A DNA stretch of 64,000 bases. Source: Amycolatopsis oliviviridis (GTDB lineage Bacteria; Actinomycetota; Actinomycetes; Mycobacteriales; Pseudonocardiaceae). The stretch lies in the NCBI RefSeq assembly GCF_014654365.1, contig NZ_BNAY01000007.1:412180-476179 (forward strand). The letters run 5' to 3'. Position 1 is the first letter of the stretch. Every line of letters begins with the position of its first letter. Shown here piece by piece: positions 30,803 through 39,977 of this stretch. The translations under genes were made by a program, and so were the position numbers. The notes under the pieces were generated by a model. It made no database searches. It was given only the letters and a program-made list of their open reading frames with translations, and was not told the origin of the DNA.

Positions 30803-32665
30803 CTACTTGCTGGCGAAAACCAGTAGCTCGGCGCCTGCTTTGACCACGGACGAGTACGCCAAGTTGAGAAGTAGTTCCAGGCGCCGAAAACGCAGCAGCT
30901 CCGCGCTCAGGTCCTTCTGCTCCTCGGATACGCGGAGCTGCAGGTACACGGTCTCGGTGAGATGGGGCTGAACGATGATGACTTCGCGCTTGTCCGACTC
31001 CCCGAGGATCCGCAGACACTCGATGAACTCCTCACGACCGGTCGCCGGCTTCCCGTCGATCCAGCTGGCCTTGCCTGCCGCTGAAGCCGCCAGCCGGTCG
31101 ATGAGCAGTTCTTTGTCCAGGAAGAGCAGGTTCTTGGATGCTTGCGCCGCGACGACCTCATAAGCGGACGTCGAGACTCGACGTCCTGGGGCATGGCTTT
31201 CGGCACCTTTGATATGGATGAGGCGAAGAGTCCCGTCCGGTCCGATATGGAGGAAGTCGGCGATCTCACCGCTGCCGTCATCACAGATCAGCCAGCCATC
31301 GTTCCATCGTCGGGCAGCCCAGCGAAAAAGGGAATCGTCGCCCTCCACGTTGATACAGCGATGGATTTCAGTGCTGGATAGAAGGTCGAAGGGTTTTTCC
31401 CGGCTCACCTTCGTGTCGTGGAAGTCCTCGAACCGCCAGTTTCGGAAGGGCGCCACTCTGGATTTACGTTTGGATATGCGGCCACCGGAGTAGACATGGC
31501 CCGACTCGTAATAGACGGATAAGAGATCGCTGGATGTGATCGCGTCAAGGATCCGCCGGGTAGTCGCCGGAACGGCGGGCTCACCGCTGAATCCTGCGTT
31601 GAGCTGGAAGCCATGAGACGTAGGTTCGGGCCTGATTCCCAAGGTGCCGCTGGCGCTCCCGTTCAGTCCGACATCGAGTTTGAACCTGGCACCCGTGCTT
31701 CCGTCCACGACCCGAAGCACGGCGTTCTGAAGAATTTCGGCCGCTGCCTGAACCTCTTCACCCTCGGCGACTGTGGACGGAAGCTGTTCCAGGTCGGCGA
31801 CAGACACGTCGTACGCGCCATGGACTTCCGAGAGATCGGATACCTCCCTCGCCAGTTGCGGGAAAGCTTCGGTGACCGCTTCGGGGGCTGCTTCCGCGGC
31901 CTCGATGAGATCGAAGATCTCTCCGATGGCCTGCAGGAAGAGCTCGAAGGTCTCCATCGGCTTGAGCCACAGCTGAGACGTGCTCAAAGTGGAGCCGATC
32001 CGGCCGGTCAAGGCGGTCAGTCCCGGCGCCCGAGGGAGCTCACATCGAGCAGAGGACAGGGAGTAGGCGCCGTCATCGAAGTCGTCGAGTGTGTCCTGCA
32101 GCCGCATGCCGACGCTTGTCTTCGCGTCCGGCCGGCGAGTCGTCCGTCCGCTAGCGCCTTGCAGCCACAATCCCTTCGCTTCGCCCTGCAGGAAGGTGTA
32201 CTCGAGGATGAGCGGCTTGATCCTTTCCACCGTCGAGGCACCGTTTCGGTCGATCCATTTCTGGAACCGGTCCGCGCACCCATTGTCTGGTTTGACGGCG
32301 ATGAGTCCGCCGCGGCGGACAACAAGATTCAAGTCATATGTGGTGTTGAAGAACTCGAGGCCTTCACCGGCCCATGCTGGCGGTGACGTCGACTCACGCA
32401 CGAAGGCGGCTAACTGGTCCATGCCGGTCGACGTCAGCGTCGCATCGTGTGTGCTAGGTGCCGGATCGTCGACCGCCGACTCGGCCGCCGCGACGATCCG
32501 GACGCGCTTACGCGCCCTCGATGAGGCGTCCGTGTGGAGCTGACGCCAGACGGAGTCGTAACAGTGGCCGGGATCAACCTGCGGTCGGCATCTCAGAACC
32601 GCCACCGACAAGTACGGGTGGAGCTCGGCCCAAGGGAGAATGGCCAGGCCATTAGTAGTAGTCAT
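30803..32665 (-). CDS. Unusual protein with PD-(D/E)XK-like C-terminal motif; possible defence effector
   Basis: A 620-residue protein from ATG 32665. The same frame is open to 33010, but that part does not look coding. Residues 455-515 show a nuclease-like pattern: WLICDDGSGEIADFLHI, then LRLIHIKGAES (Asp470 and H-I-K486), and a following glutamine in EVVAAQASK. This is the D...xIK layout of PD-(D/E)XK nucleases and resembles tails I recall on large bacterial helicases, with no helicase present. The N-terminal 250 residues contain FFNTTYDLNLVVRRGG and match nothing I know. The gene stands in an island with a broken integrase and DUF2637. A role in anti-phage defence is inference. Confidence 0.55.
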   Translation of the reverse strand: MTTTNGLAILPWAELHPYLSVAVLRCRPQVDPGHCYDSVWRQLHTDASSRARKRVRIVAAAESAVDDPAPSTHDATLTSTGMDQLAAFVRESTSPPAWAGEGLEFFNTTYDLNLVVRRGGLIAVKPDNGCADRFQKWIDRNGASTVERIKPLILEYTFLQGEAKGLWLQGASGRTTRRPDAKTSVGMRLQDTLDDFDDGAYSLSSARCELPRAPGLTALTGRIGSTLSTSQLWLKPMETFELFLQAIGEIFDLIEAAEAAPEAVTEAFPQLAREVSDLSEVHGAYDVSVADLEQLPSTVAEGEEVQAAAEILQNAVLRVVDGSTGARFKLDVGLNGSASGTLGIRPEPTSHGFQLNAGFSGEPAVPATTRRILDAITSSDLLSVYYESGHVYSGGRISKRKSRVAPFRNWRFEDFHDTKVSREKPFDLLSSTEIHRCINVEGDDSLFRWAARRWNDGWLICDDGSGEIADFLHIGPDGTLRLIHIKGAESHAPGRRVSTSAYEVVAAQASKNLLFLDKELLIDRLAASAAGKASWIDGKPATGREEFIECLRILGESDKREVIIVQPHLTETVYLQLRVSEEQKDLSAELLRFRRLELLLNLAYSSVVKAGAELLVFASK

Positions 32666-33261
32666 CTTCGCAAACCCCGCTGTCGTTTCCGCGACGTGAC
32701 GAGCCGACCGCGGAACCCCCCGAAGATCCGGATGATGTAAGGGCAAAGTCTGCAGTTCGACTCTGCTTGCAACACGATACAGCGAATGTTCACTCGATTG
32801 GAGCACTATCATGCGTGAGCGGCAGCGCGGCGAGCCACACCAGAATGACGGGATATCGGGGTGAGCTGGCCGTCGGATGCTCGCCGCAGTTCGAGATGAG
32901 CGAGGAGCCCAGCTGAGGATCGGCTGATCCCAGATCGTGCCCGCTATCGGACCGCGGCGGCCGCGAAGACCGACGCCGCCGCAGTCGCCGTGCACCTGCA
33001 GACCGCGCATGACCGGTGCGGCTAACGTTCACCGCGCCGAACATGATCAAGGCCTACCTGGCTGCTGTCGTCGAGACTCTGCTGCTCTGGCTCCGGGCTC
33101 GATCTCCGAACTGGGCGCCGCCACGCTCCAAACGCGGTTACCGCGCGGTGGGGGCGTGGCGCTGATACTTCTCACCGTCACGTGCCGACTTTCACCGACC
33201 TATATGCCGTGATCGAGATTGGATCATCAACAACCTAGCCGCCGTCATCGAACGGATCGGA
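32666..33261. other. Gene-free stretch in the island
   Basis: About 600 bases between the nuclease-like gene and the DUF2637 gene. Open frames are short or low quality, and I see no RNA gene, repeat or clear promoter. The upstream extension of the nuclease-like frame covers part of it but lacks coding character. Confidence 0.5.
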
Positions 33262-33957
33262 CTAGGTCTTTTGCGGAATTGTGTTCTGGAGGAGTCCTTC
33301 GTCGCGCCATTTCCTTAGGATGCGGCGCCCGTAGTTGTGGGTGCCTGCGATCCGGTCGAGGTCGGCACCGGTTGGTGTACGCCCCTGGTCCTGCTCGGCA
33401 AGGTAATGCGTCCACATGCGTTCTTCTGCGTTCATCTCAATGGCGGGCTCCGGACTTGGTGCGGAGAGGACCTGGATCGCGTCGTCGCCACCTGCGGCGC
33501 AAGCCGCCGGTGGTTCGTTCACTTTGTCAGTGACTGCGGAGCGGTGTCGTTTGAGCGCGCGGTTGAGGAGTTCGACGGCTAGGAGCAGGGCCAGGGGTGG
33601 GCAGGCGGCGACGGTCACGCCGAAGATGCTGAGGTCGGCGGTGGAGCCGATGTTGGCGCAGAGCGATAGCGAGATGCCGAAGACGAAGGCGAGCCATGCG
33701 GCCCAGCGGCCGCCTGCGTGTTCGTGGTCGGTGGGTTTCCAGAGTTCGACTGTGGCGATCATGAGGAGGCCGTCGACGATCAGCGGCCAGATCGCCGCCG
33801 TGGTGTGGTCCGCGCCGAACTGTAGGGCGAAGTCTCGTCCGTGGCGGTAGGAGGCGTAGGCGGCGCCGAGCGCGACCAGGGCCGTGCAGCCGCACTGAAC
33901 GGCTAGAGCGGGATCGCGCCGCAGCCGGGACGAGGTTGCTCCGTTTGGGTTGCTCAT
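33262..33957 (-). CDS. DUF2637 membrane protein (mobile-element type)
   Basis: A 231-residue protein of the DUF2637/SpdB-like group common in actinobacterial integrative and conjugative elements. About four membrane helices are visible (TALVALGAAYASY; IWPLIVDGLLMIATVEL; WAAWLAFVFGISLSLCANIG; VTVAACPPLALLLAVELL), then a cytosolic tail ending GADLDRIAGTHNYGRRILRK. A GTG at 33966 is an alternative start. A broken serine recombinase lies just upstream, and a truncated second copy of this gene is at 39313-39427. Function in transfer or maintenance is family-level knowledge. Confidence 0.82.
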   Translation of the reverse strand: MSNPNGATSSRLRRDPALAVQCGCTALVALGAAYASYRHGRDFALQFGADHTTAAIWPLIVDGLLMIATVELWKPTDHEHAGGRWAAWLAFVFGISLSLCANIGSTADLSIFGVTVAACPPLALLLAVELLNRALKRHRSAVTDKVNEPPAACAAGGDDAIQVLSAPSPEPAIEMNAEERMWTHYLAEQDQGRTPTGADLDRIAGTHNYGRRILRKWRDEGLLQNTIPQKT

Positions 33958-34017
33958 GGCGATCACCGGGCTTTGCGGCGGTGCCGCTCGATCACGGTGC
34001 TTGCGGAGATCCGCAGC

Positions 34018-35117
34018 TCACGAAGGGTTTTTGGTTCGTGGGGTTGTTGTCGGAATCGCGCCGGGGGCACGCACAGCATCTACACGAATGTCGGCCGCGC
34101 GCTGAGCGGGCACGTTCTGTGTAGGCATGGCGTCGGTGATCCTTTCCGCCGAGATGGCGACTTCAGGAAGCTGGTCGGCGGGCAACCGGATGGTGATGGT
34201 GGCCTCGTCGCCGCCGCGATTCAGTTCCACCTTGAGTTGGGTGATGTCGAACAGCGTACCGAGTAGCGTTCGCGGCGCCTGGGCCAAGTTGAGCGCCAGA
34301 TGGGGCAGCGCGTCCAACAGATCGATGTCCGTTGCGTCGAGTGGGCGTGGCTCGGCTTTGTCGGCTTCGTCGAGTTCCGCGATCGACGCCAGCGCCTCGG
34401 TCTTGCCCCCTTCCAGTTCGTTGTAGCTTCCGCGGAGAGCCTTGGTGAAGGGGTCGTCCGGCTCTCCTTGCTGAGCTTGCGCCAAGAGCGATTTCTGGCG
34501 CTGGGCGATGTCGTCGAGCTGCCGCTGGAGCCGTTCCCGTTCATTCTGACGATCTTGGGCGGCGCGATCATCCACTCCCGATAGGTCGGCGGCGAGGATC
34601 GCGCGGCGGTCCTGTCCGAAGACACGGTCGGCGAAGAACTTGGTTACTGCGTCGAGGATGGCGTCTTCCCGTACATACAAGGCTTTCTGGTGATCGGCGT
34701 ATTCGTCCGGCCGGCCTCGGTTGTTGTTCCTGATCTGGCAGAGGTAGTAGGCGGCCTTGTTGCGGACGCATCCGTACATCCGGCGCCCGCATCCGCAGAT
34801 GATCCTGCTTCGGAAGAGATTGGTGCGGGCCGTGAGGGGATGTTTGTTGGTACTTGGTCAGGTCGGCGATACCACCGTCACGTGGGATCGGGATGTCGAA
34901 GCGCTCGTAGCCCGCGCCGCGGCCCCGCGCATCCAGTTCCCTCCGGCCGGACTCGACGTCGAAAGAAGTGCGCCACGACGATCCAGGACTCCGGGATCGC
35001 CGTCTTGCAGTTCCGTAGCTGTCGGATCAGGGACTGTCGCGGGTCCTGCTGGTCTTCGGTCGACGTGCGCCCGAGGAATGCGACCCTGACCTCGTCTCGC
35101 AGCAAGGCCGTGGGCAT
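34018..35117 (-). pseudogene. Degraded large serine recombinase
   Basis: The N-terminal part (VAFLGRTSTEDQQDPRQSLI, catalytic Ser region, to VVAHFF) ends in a frameshift. The reading frame continues in a second frame as DVESGRRELDARGRG to IPRDGGIADL, then is interrupted. A third frame carries the C-terminal zinc-ribbon CGCGRRMYGC and the coiled region up to 34018. The catalytic and DNA-binding middle, normally 150 or more residues, is missing. Intact relatives are 450-600 residue integrases. This was probably the integrase of the element that also brought the DUF2637 gene. Confidence 0.82.
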
Positions 35118-35719
35118 GCCGAGTGGTGAGACGTCGAAGTCCGACAGACCTGACGGTCCGGAGACAGGACCTGGTGGAGACATGCCACGGCGCGTCAGGG
35201 CCGGGGCAGGCGGGTCGACCACAGGGGCGCCAGGCATCGCCATGCTGATCGGTCATCCTCGAATTCTTGCTCGCCCGCTCCAGCTCGGCCCACTGCAAGA
35301 GGTCATTGATGACGGCCGCGAAGACGCACGGATTCTGCGCCCGGAGGTCGTTGAACCGCCGATCCCGCGGTTGCCGCGTTTTGACGGTTTCGGGAGTGGC
35401 GGCGAATAGACGGAGATCGACAAGCCCGTACCCCCTGCTCGCATCAAGGTCGGCCGCTCAGTCGAGCGGTCGGTTTGCATATCACATTCGTGTACCAGCA
35501 AATCGGGTGACGGTCGCGATAGTCAAGGTCGTAGTAGCTGTCGTGGCGGTGCTCCGGGAACTGTCGATGCGACGGCAGGGAGGGGGCGGGCAGGGCAACG
35601 ACTTCAACCGCAACGCCGTCGATATGCAGGGTGAAGAGCAGCTTGACGACGTTGCCAGTCGCTCATCGACGCTGCCTTGTGCCGCGTCCTCGGTGGAACA
35701 GCCCTGACCTGACGCATGG
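35118..35719. other. Gene-free flank of the island
   Basis: About 600 bases between the recombinase remnant and the WYL regulator gene. No frame in it looks like a gene. It may contain the old attachment-site end of the element, but I found no convincing direct repeat. Confidence 0.4.
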
Positions 35720-36679
35720 TCAAACCTCGATCGCGCGCAGGCACCGTTCCGCCTGTTGCCGGAGTGCGCCTTCGAGTTCCGGCGGTCCGCTGACCAAGGT
35801 GAAATCGGTCTGCACCGAGGTGATCATCCACACCAGGTCGGGCGTCGTCGGGGCGCCGAGGTGCAGGAGGCAGCGGTGCTCGTCGACGGCCTCGACGGCG
35901 CCCATTCCCGGCCACACCCGGTCGGCCACCGCGTCGGCCGATTCGTGCAGCTCGACCGTCGCCTGGCACGGCCAGGTGCGCGCGGAGAGCTGTTGCGCCA
36001 GATAGGCCGCGACGTCGTCGAAAGGCGGCTCGCGGGGTGTGAACCGGGCGCCGGCGGGCGGCCGCGGGGTGAGGCGATCGACGCGGAAGGTGCGCCAGTC
36101 GTCGCGGTCGACGTCGAAGGCGACGAGGTACCAGTGCCTGCCGAAGTTGACCAGGCGATAGGGCTCGGCGTGCCGCCGGGAGGCACCGCCGCGCGGGCTG
36201 AGGTAGTCGAAGCGCAGGCGTTCGTGGCGGCGGCTTGCGTTCGCGATGGTCATCAGCGTGTCCGCCGAGATCTTCGGGCCGGGCGCCACCCCGGCGCGCA
36301 CGGTCGCGGTCTGGAGTGTGTTCACCCGATGCCGAAGCCGCGACGGCAGCACTTGCTCCAGCTTGGTGAGCGCGCGCAACGCGGTCTCCTCGATACCGGT
36401 GACCGAACTGCCGGTGGCGGTGCGCAGTCCGACGGCCACCGCGACGGCTTCGTCGTCGTCGAGCAGCAGCGGTGGCAGGGACGCGCCCGCGCCGAGCCGA
36501 TAGCCGGGTGTGCCTTGGAGCGCGTGCACCGGGTAGCCGAGTTCCCGCAGGCGCTCGACGTCCCGTCGTACGGTCCGCGTGGTGACGCCGAGGCGTTCGG
36601 CCAGGTCGGTACCCGGCCAGTCGCGGTGGGTCTGCAGCAGCGAAAGGAGCTTCAGCAGCCGTGCGGAGGTTTCCAGCAT
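35720..36679 (-). CDS. WYL-domain transcriptional regulator
   Basis: A 319-residue DeoR-like regulator. The N-terminal winged helix (RLLKLLSLLQTHRDWPGTDL, AERLGVTTRTVRRDVERLR) is followed by a WYL domain (about 140-225; YRLVNFGRHWYLVAFDVDRD, TFRVDRL) and a C-terminal capping region. WYL proteins bind nucleic acids or small ligands. The ATG at 36679 is 61 bases from a divergent epoxide hydrolase gene, and an 11-base inverted repeat lies between them, making autoregulation plus control of the hydrolase very likely. Confidence 0.9.
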   Translation of the reverse strand: MLETSARLLKLLSLLQTHRDWPGTDLAERLGVTTRTVRRDVERLRELGYPVHALQGTPGYRLGAGASLPPLLLDDDEAVAVAVGLRTATGSSVTGIEETALRALTKLEQVLPSRLRHRVNTLQTATVRAGVAPGPKISADTLMTIANASRRHERLRFDYLSPRGGASRRHAEPYRLVNFGRHWYLVAFDVDRDDWRTFRVDRLTPRPPAGARFTPREPPFDDVAAYLAQQLSARTWPCQATVELHESADAVADRVWPGMGAVEAVDEHRCLLHLGAPTTPDLVWMITSVQTDFTLVSGPPELEGALRQQAERCLRAIEV

Positions 36680-36695
36680 GGTTTCATTCTGCCGC

Positions 36696-36724
36696 CCGGT
36701 TAGGACCGAAGTCGTCCTAACCGG
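36696..36724. promoter_or_regulatory. Operator between WYL regulator and epoxide hydrolase
   Basis: CCGGTTAGGAC (36696-36706) and its exact complement GTCCTAACCGG (36714-36724) with a seven-base spacer. It occupies the centre of the short divergent gap, the expected place for the WYL protein to bind. Confidence 0.7.
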
Positions 36725-36740
36725 CTTCTAGCGTGGTCTC

Positions 36741-37919
36741 ATGACACAGGACATCCACCCTTTCTCGATCGACATCCCGCAGGCCGACCTCGACGACCTC
36801 GCCACGCGCCTGGCCGCCACCCGCTGGCCGAGCGAACTGCCGGACGTCGGCTGGAGCCGGGGTGTGCCCGCCGGTTACCTCGCCGGACTCGCCGAATACT
36901 GGCGGACCGGTTTCGACTGGCGGGCGCAGGAGGCCGCGATCAACGCGCATCCGCAGTTCGTCACCACCATCGACGGTCAGCGCCTGCACTTCCTCCACGT
37001 GCGCTCGCCGGAGCGGGACGCGACGCCGCTGATCCTGCTGCACGGGTGGCCGGGCGGGGTGACCGATTTCCTCGACGTGATCGGGCCGCTTTCGGACCCG
37101 CGGGCGCATGGGGGAGACCCGGCCGACGCCTTCCACCTGGTGATCCCGTCCTTGCCGGGGTTCGGGTTCTCCACGCCGCTGGCCGGCCCGGGGATGAGCG
37201 CCGCGAAGATGGCAGGCCTGTTCGCCCGGCTGATGGCCGCGCTCGGCTACGAGCGGTACGGCGTGCACGGCTACGACACGGGTTCGTGGGTCGCGCCGGA
37301 GATCGGCAAGCAGGATCCGGGGCACGTGCTCGGCGTGCACCTCACCGCGATGATCACGTTCCCGATCGGCGCCGAGGGTGAACTGGACGACCTCCCCGAG
37401 GCCGACCAGCGTCGCTGGGCGTCGATGCAGAACTTCAACGACGGCTACCTGCAGTGCAACTCCAAGCGTCCGCAGACGGTGGCCTACGGCCTGCACGACT
37501 CGCCCGCCGGTCAGCTCGCGTGGATCGTGGAGAAGTTCAAGGAACTGACCATGCCCGAAGACGCGCTGCCCGAGGAATGCGTGGATCGCGACCGCATGCT
37601 CGCGACCATTTCGTTGTACTGGTTCACCGGCACCGCCGGTTCGGCCGCCCAGATCTACTACGAGGAGATTTCGGCGAACGACTGGAGCGGCGGCGAATCC
37701 GGAGATTGGGGATCCGGCGATTGGAGCGGCGCCGCGGCGCCGGCCGTGCCCACCGGTGTGCTCGTGTCCGCGCACGACGTGACCGTCCGTCGCTGGGCCG
37801 AGCGCGACCACCATGTCGTGCACTGGACCGAACTCGGCCACGGCGGGCACTTCCTCGCCATGGAGGCTCCCGCCGCGCTGGTCGACGACGTCCGCGTGTT
37901 CTTCCGGAAGGTGCGCTGA
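36741..37919 (+). CDS. Epoxide hydrolase (alpha/beta-hydrolase with EHN N-terminus)
   Basis: A 392-residue hydrolase. The EHN N-terminal region ([23 protein letters not shown]) is typical. The oxyanion motif LLHGWPGG and nucleophile motif VHGYDTGSW (Asp nucleophile) are present, and the catalytic His lies in [10 protein letters not shown] near the end. It would hydrolyse epoxides to diols. A Gly/Ser/Asp-rich insert ([15 protein letters not shown]) precedes the last strands. It is divergent from the WYL regulator gene, and the next gene starts one base after its stop. Confidence 0.92.
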   Translation: MTQDIHPFSIDIPQADLDDLATRLAATRWPSELPDVGWSRGVPAGYLAGLAEYWRTGFDWRAQEAAINAHPQFVTTIDGQRLHFLHVRSPERDATPLILLHGWPGGVTDFLDVIGPLSDPRAHGGDPADAFHLVIPSLPGFGFSTPLAGPGMSAAKMAGLFARLMAALGYERYGVHGYDTGSWVAPEIGKQDPGHVLGVHLTAMITFPIGAEGELDDLPEADQRRWASMQNFNDGYLQCNSKRPQTVAYGLHDSPAGQLAWIVEKFKELTMPEDALPEECVDRDRMLATISLYWFTGTAGSAAQIYYEEISANDWSGGESGDWGSGDWSGAAAPAVPTGVLVSAHDVTVRRWAERDHHVVHWTELGHGGHFLAMEAPAALVDDVRVFFRKVR

Positions 37920-37920
37920 G

Positions 37921-39012
37921 ATGGGCGCCCGCGGGACCGCGGTGCTGAGCCCGCGGGCGCTCAACCGCGCCCTTCTCGGCAGGCAACTTCTCCTCGGCCG
38001 TGTCGATCTCGGGGTGGCCGAGGCGACCGAGCACCTCTTCGGACTGAACGCGCAGGACCCGGATCTCGCGTACTTCGCGCTCTGGAACCGGCTCGAACGC
38101 TTCACCATCGAGGACCTCACCGTCGCCATCGAGCGTGGTGTCCTGGTGCGGTCCACGATGATGCGGGCGACTCAGCACCTGATGTCGGCGGCCGACTTCC
38201 GGCTGGTCCGGCCGGTGCTGGCGCCGCTGCTGCGGCGGGTGCAGCGCAACGGCTTCGGCGGCCGCACCGCCGGTGTCGACCTCGGCGAACTGGTCGCCGA
38301 CGCGGCCAAGCTGCTCGACGGCAGCCGCGTCCTCACCCGGCCCGAGCTGGGGCGGGCGCTCGCGCGAACCCGGCCGGGTGCCGACGCGCAGGCACTCGGC
38401 TGGACCGTGCAGTACCTGCTCGCGCTGGTGCACCCCGCTCCGAGCGGAACGTGGGGTAAACGCGGCGCGACCCCGTTCGCCGTCTTTCCCGGTGTACCGG
38501 AAGCCGCCACCGCCGACGACGTGCGCGAGCTGATCCGGCGCTACCTCGCCGCGTTCGGGCCGGCCACCGTCGCCGACGCCCGGACCTGGTCCGGGGTGAG
38601 CGGACTACGCGAGGTCTTCGAGCGGCTGCGGCCGGAACTGCGGACGTACACCGACGAAGCGGGGCGCGAGCTGTTCGACCTGCCGGACCACGAGATCCCT
38701 TCGCCGGACCTGCCCGCGCCCGTCCGGCTCCTCGCGGAGTTCGACGCGACCCTGCTCGCCCACGCCGACCGCACGCGCGTGATGACCGAGCCGATCCGGC
38801 GTCAGGTCTGCCAAGGCGCGGCGGTCGCGGCCACCGTGCTCGTCGACGGCACGGTGGCCGCGACCTGGACGAAGGACCGCACGGGTGTGCTCACCGTCGT
38901 ACCGCTGCGCTCGATCTCCACCGCCGACCGAGAAGCCATCGAAGCCGAAGCCCTGCGGCTACTGGAGTTCGCCGCACCCGGCGCCGTTCACGACGTCCGG
39001 TTCAGCGGATAG
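37921..39012 (+). CDS. Winged-helix DNA-binding domain protein (YcaQ/HTH_42 type)
   Basis: A 363-residue protein of the winged-helix family that includes YcaQ/AlkX DNA glycosylases: LSPRALNRALLGRQLLLGR, LFGLNAQDPDLAYFALW, VLVRSTMMRATQHLMSAADF and the C-terminal RQVCQGAAVAATVLVDG. The QxR-like catalytic motif of YcaQ is not clearly conserved, so enzyme activity is open. ATG 37921 comes one base after the hydrolase stop, so the two are co-transcribed under the WYL regulator. Confidence 0.82.
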   Translation: MGARGTAVLSPRALNRALLGRQLLLGRVDLGVAEATEHLFGLNAQDPDLAYFALWNRLERFTIEDLTVAIERGVLVRSTMMRATQHLMSAADFRLVRPVLAPLLRRVQRNGFGGRTAGVDLGELVADAAKLLDGSRVLTRPELGRALARTRPGADAQALGWTVQYLLALVHPAPSGTWGKRGATPFAVFPGVPEAATADDVRELIRRYLAAFGPATVADARTWSGVSGLREVFERLRPELRTYTDEAGRELFDLPDHEIPSPDLPAPVRLLAEFDATLLAHADRTRVMTEPIRRQVCQGAAVAATVLVDGTVAATWTKDRTGVLTVVPLRSISTADREAIEAEALRLLEFAAPGAVHDVRFSG

Positions 39013-39169
39013 CCCACAGATGACCGAAGCCGTGTGGAGCGTCGCGCCCGAGCCGAGTACCACGGCCGTCGCCTGTGGCGGAAAGTTGCTCTCACGGCAT
39101 AGGTTGCCGGGTCTACTCCGTTTCCGATTGGGCTCGGTTGCCGACGTAGAGCCCTACTGAACGCCACTA

Positions 39170-39208
39170 GGTGACATGGTAGAGCTGCGGACTTCAATCC
39201 GTGGGTCG
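39170..39208 (+). other. tRNA-like fragment
   Basis: GGTAGAGC followed by CGGA-CTTCAA-TCCG looks like a D-arm and an anticodon arm with a six-base loop, one short of normal. No acceptor stem or proper T-arm can be formed, so this is not a functional tRNA. Fragments of this kind are common at integration sites, and element debris follows immediately. Confidence 0.3.
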
Positions 39209-39312
39209 AGCATCGAGCTGTCTGTCGGAGAAAGTCTTCATGCCGGGTGGATAGCTTCGTGCTGGGGCAGGCTCGACCGTGTCGCCCGGGTCGGACAAGC
39301 AGGGGGCGCTTT

Positions 39313-39427
39313 CGGCCCGCCACTTTCGGAGGATGCGGCGGCCGTAGTTGTGGGTGCCGGCGATCCGGTCGAGATCGGCGACGGTGACACCGAAGATGCT
39401 GAGGTCGGTGGTGGAGCCGATGAGGGC
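39313..39427 (-). pseudogene. Truncated second copy of the DUF2637 gene
   Basis: Translation reads IGSTTDLSIFGVT then VADLDRIAGTHNYGRRILRK, matching the intact protein at 33262-33957, but about 85 residues between the two blocks are deleted. The N-terminal half is also missing. It points to a second element insertion, or a duplicated and decayed copy of the first. Confidence 0.8.
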
Positions 39428-39724
39428 CTTTCGATGGCGCTACACGAAAACGGGGTCCTCGATCCGGACTTGGGCCAGACAGTCAACCACGATCTCGCCG
39501 AATACCACATCGCGACCAACGCCGACATCGAAGACGTACGCGCGGACTGGATCGACGAGCACGATCCGCACCTCAATCCCATGTAGAGCAAGGGAATCGG
39601 CGAGATCGGCATCGTCGGCGCGGCGGCGGCGATGGCCAACGCCGTCCGCGACGCCACCGGCGTGCGAGTGCGTGATCTGCCGATCACCCTCGACAAACTC
39701 CTGCCCGGAATGCCCGATGAGTGA
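39425..39724 (+). pseudogene. 3' fragment of a xanthine-dehydrogenase molybdopterin subunit
   Basis: The frame reads LSMALHENGVLDPDLGQTVN, NADIEDVRADWIDEHDPHLN, then SKGIGEIGIVGAAAAMANAV and VRVRDLPITLDKLL, the conserved end of molybdopterin-binding subunits. A TAG at 39584-39586 sits where glycine is usual (after NPM). The remaining ~600 residues are absent. It abuts the DUF2637 fragment, so the junction is a recombination scar. Confidence 0.85.
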
Positions 39725-39742
39725 GCCTCGCCCCGCCTGGAC

Positions 39743-39901
39743 TCAGCGCTGTCCCGTTTTGCTCTTGAGGTAGCCCGCCGCGGCGGTGGCGACGAACAGC
39801 ACGGCACCCACTATGACGAGCCAGAAGAGCCCCTTGATGACGAAGCCGAGCACCACGCACACCAGCCAGACCACCAACAGGAAAACCAGTAAAGCCACCA
39901 T
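39743..39901 (-). CDS. Small hydrophobic membrane protein
   Basis: A 52-residue protein with an excellent GGAGG site upstream. It is almost wholly hydrophobic (LVFLLVVWLVCVVLGFVIKG, LFWLVIVGAVLFVATAAAGY), ending in a basic tail KSKTGQR. This resembles the short uncharacterised membrane proteins of actinobacteria. One or two membrane helices are expected. Function unknown. Confidence 0.7.
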   Translation of the reverse strand: MVALLVFLLVVWLVCVVLGFVIKGLFWLVIVGAVLFVATAAAGYLKSKTGQR

Positions 39902-39977
39902 TTCAACCTCCGCACCCGACGTGGTCTTCGAAGCCTATTCCGGCGTCTGCGCACCTGCCAGCTGAACGAATCAGCCC

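Noticed and set aside
32666-33010. Upstream extension of the nuclease-like frame (total 735 residues)
   Set aside because: The added ~115 residues are Arg/Ser/Pro-rich and look like translated non-coding DNA. The ATG at 32665 gives a protein-like N-terminus, though its ribosome site is weak.
39170-39208. An intact tRNA gene
   Set aside because: Only a D-arm and anticodon-arm-like pair can be drawn, with a six-base loop. No acceptor stem or CCA end was found.
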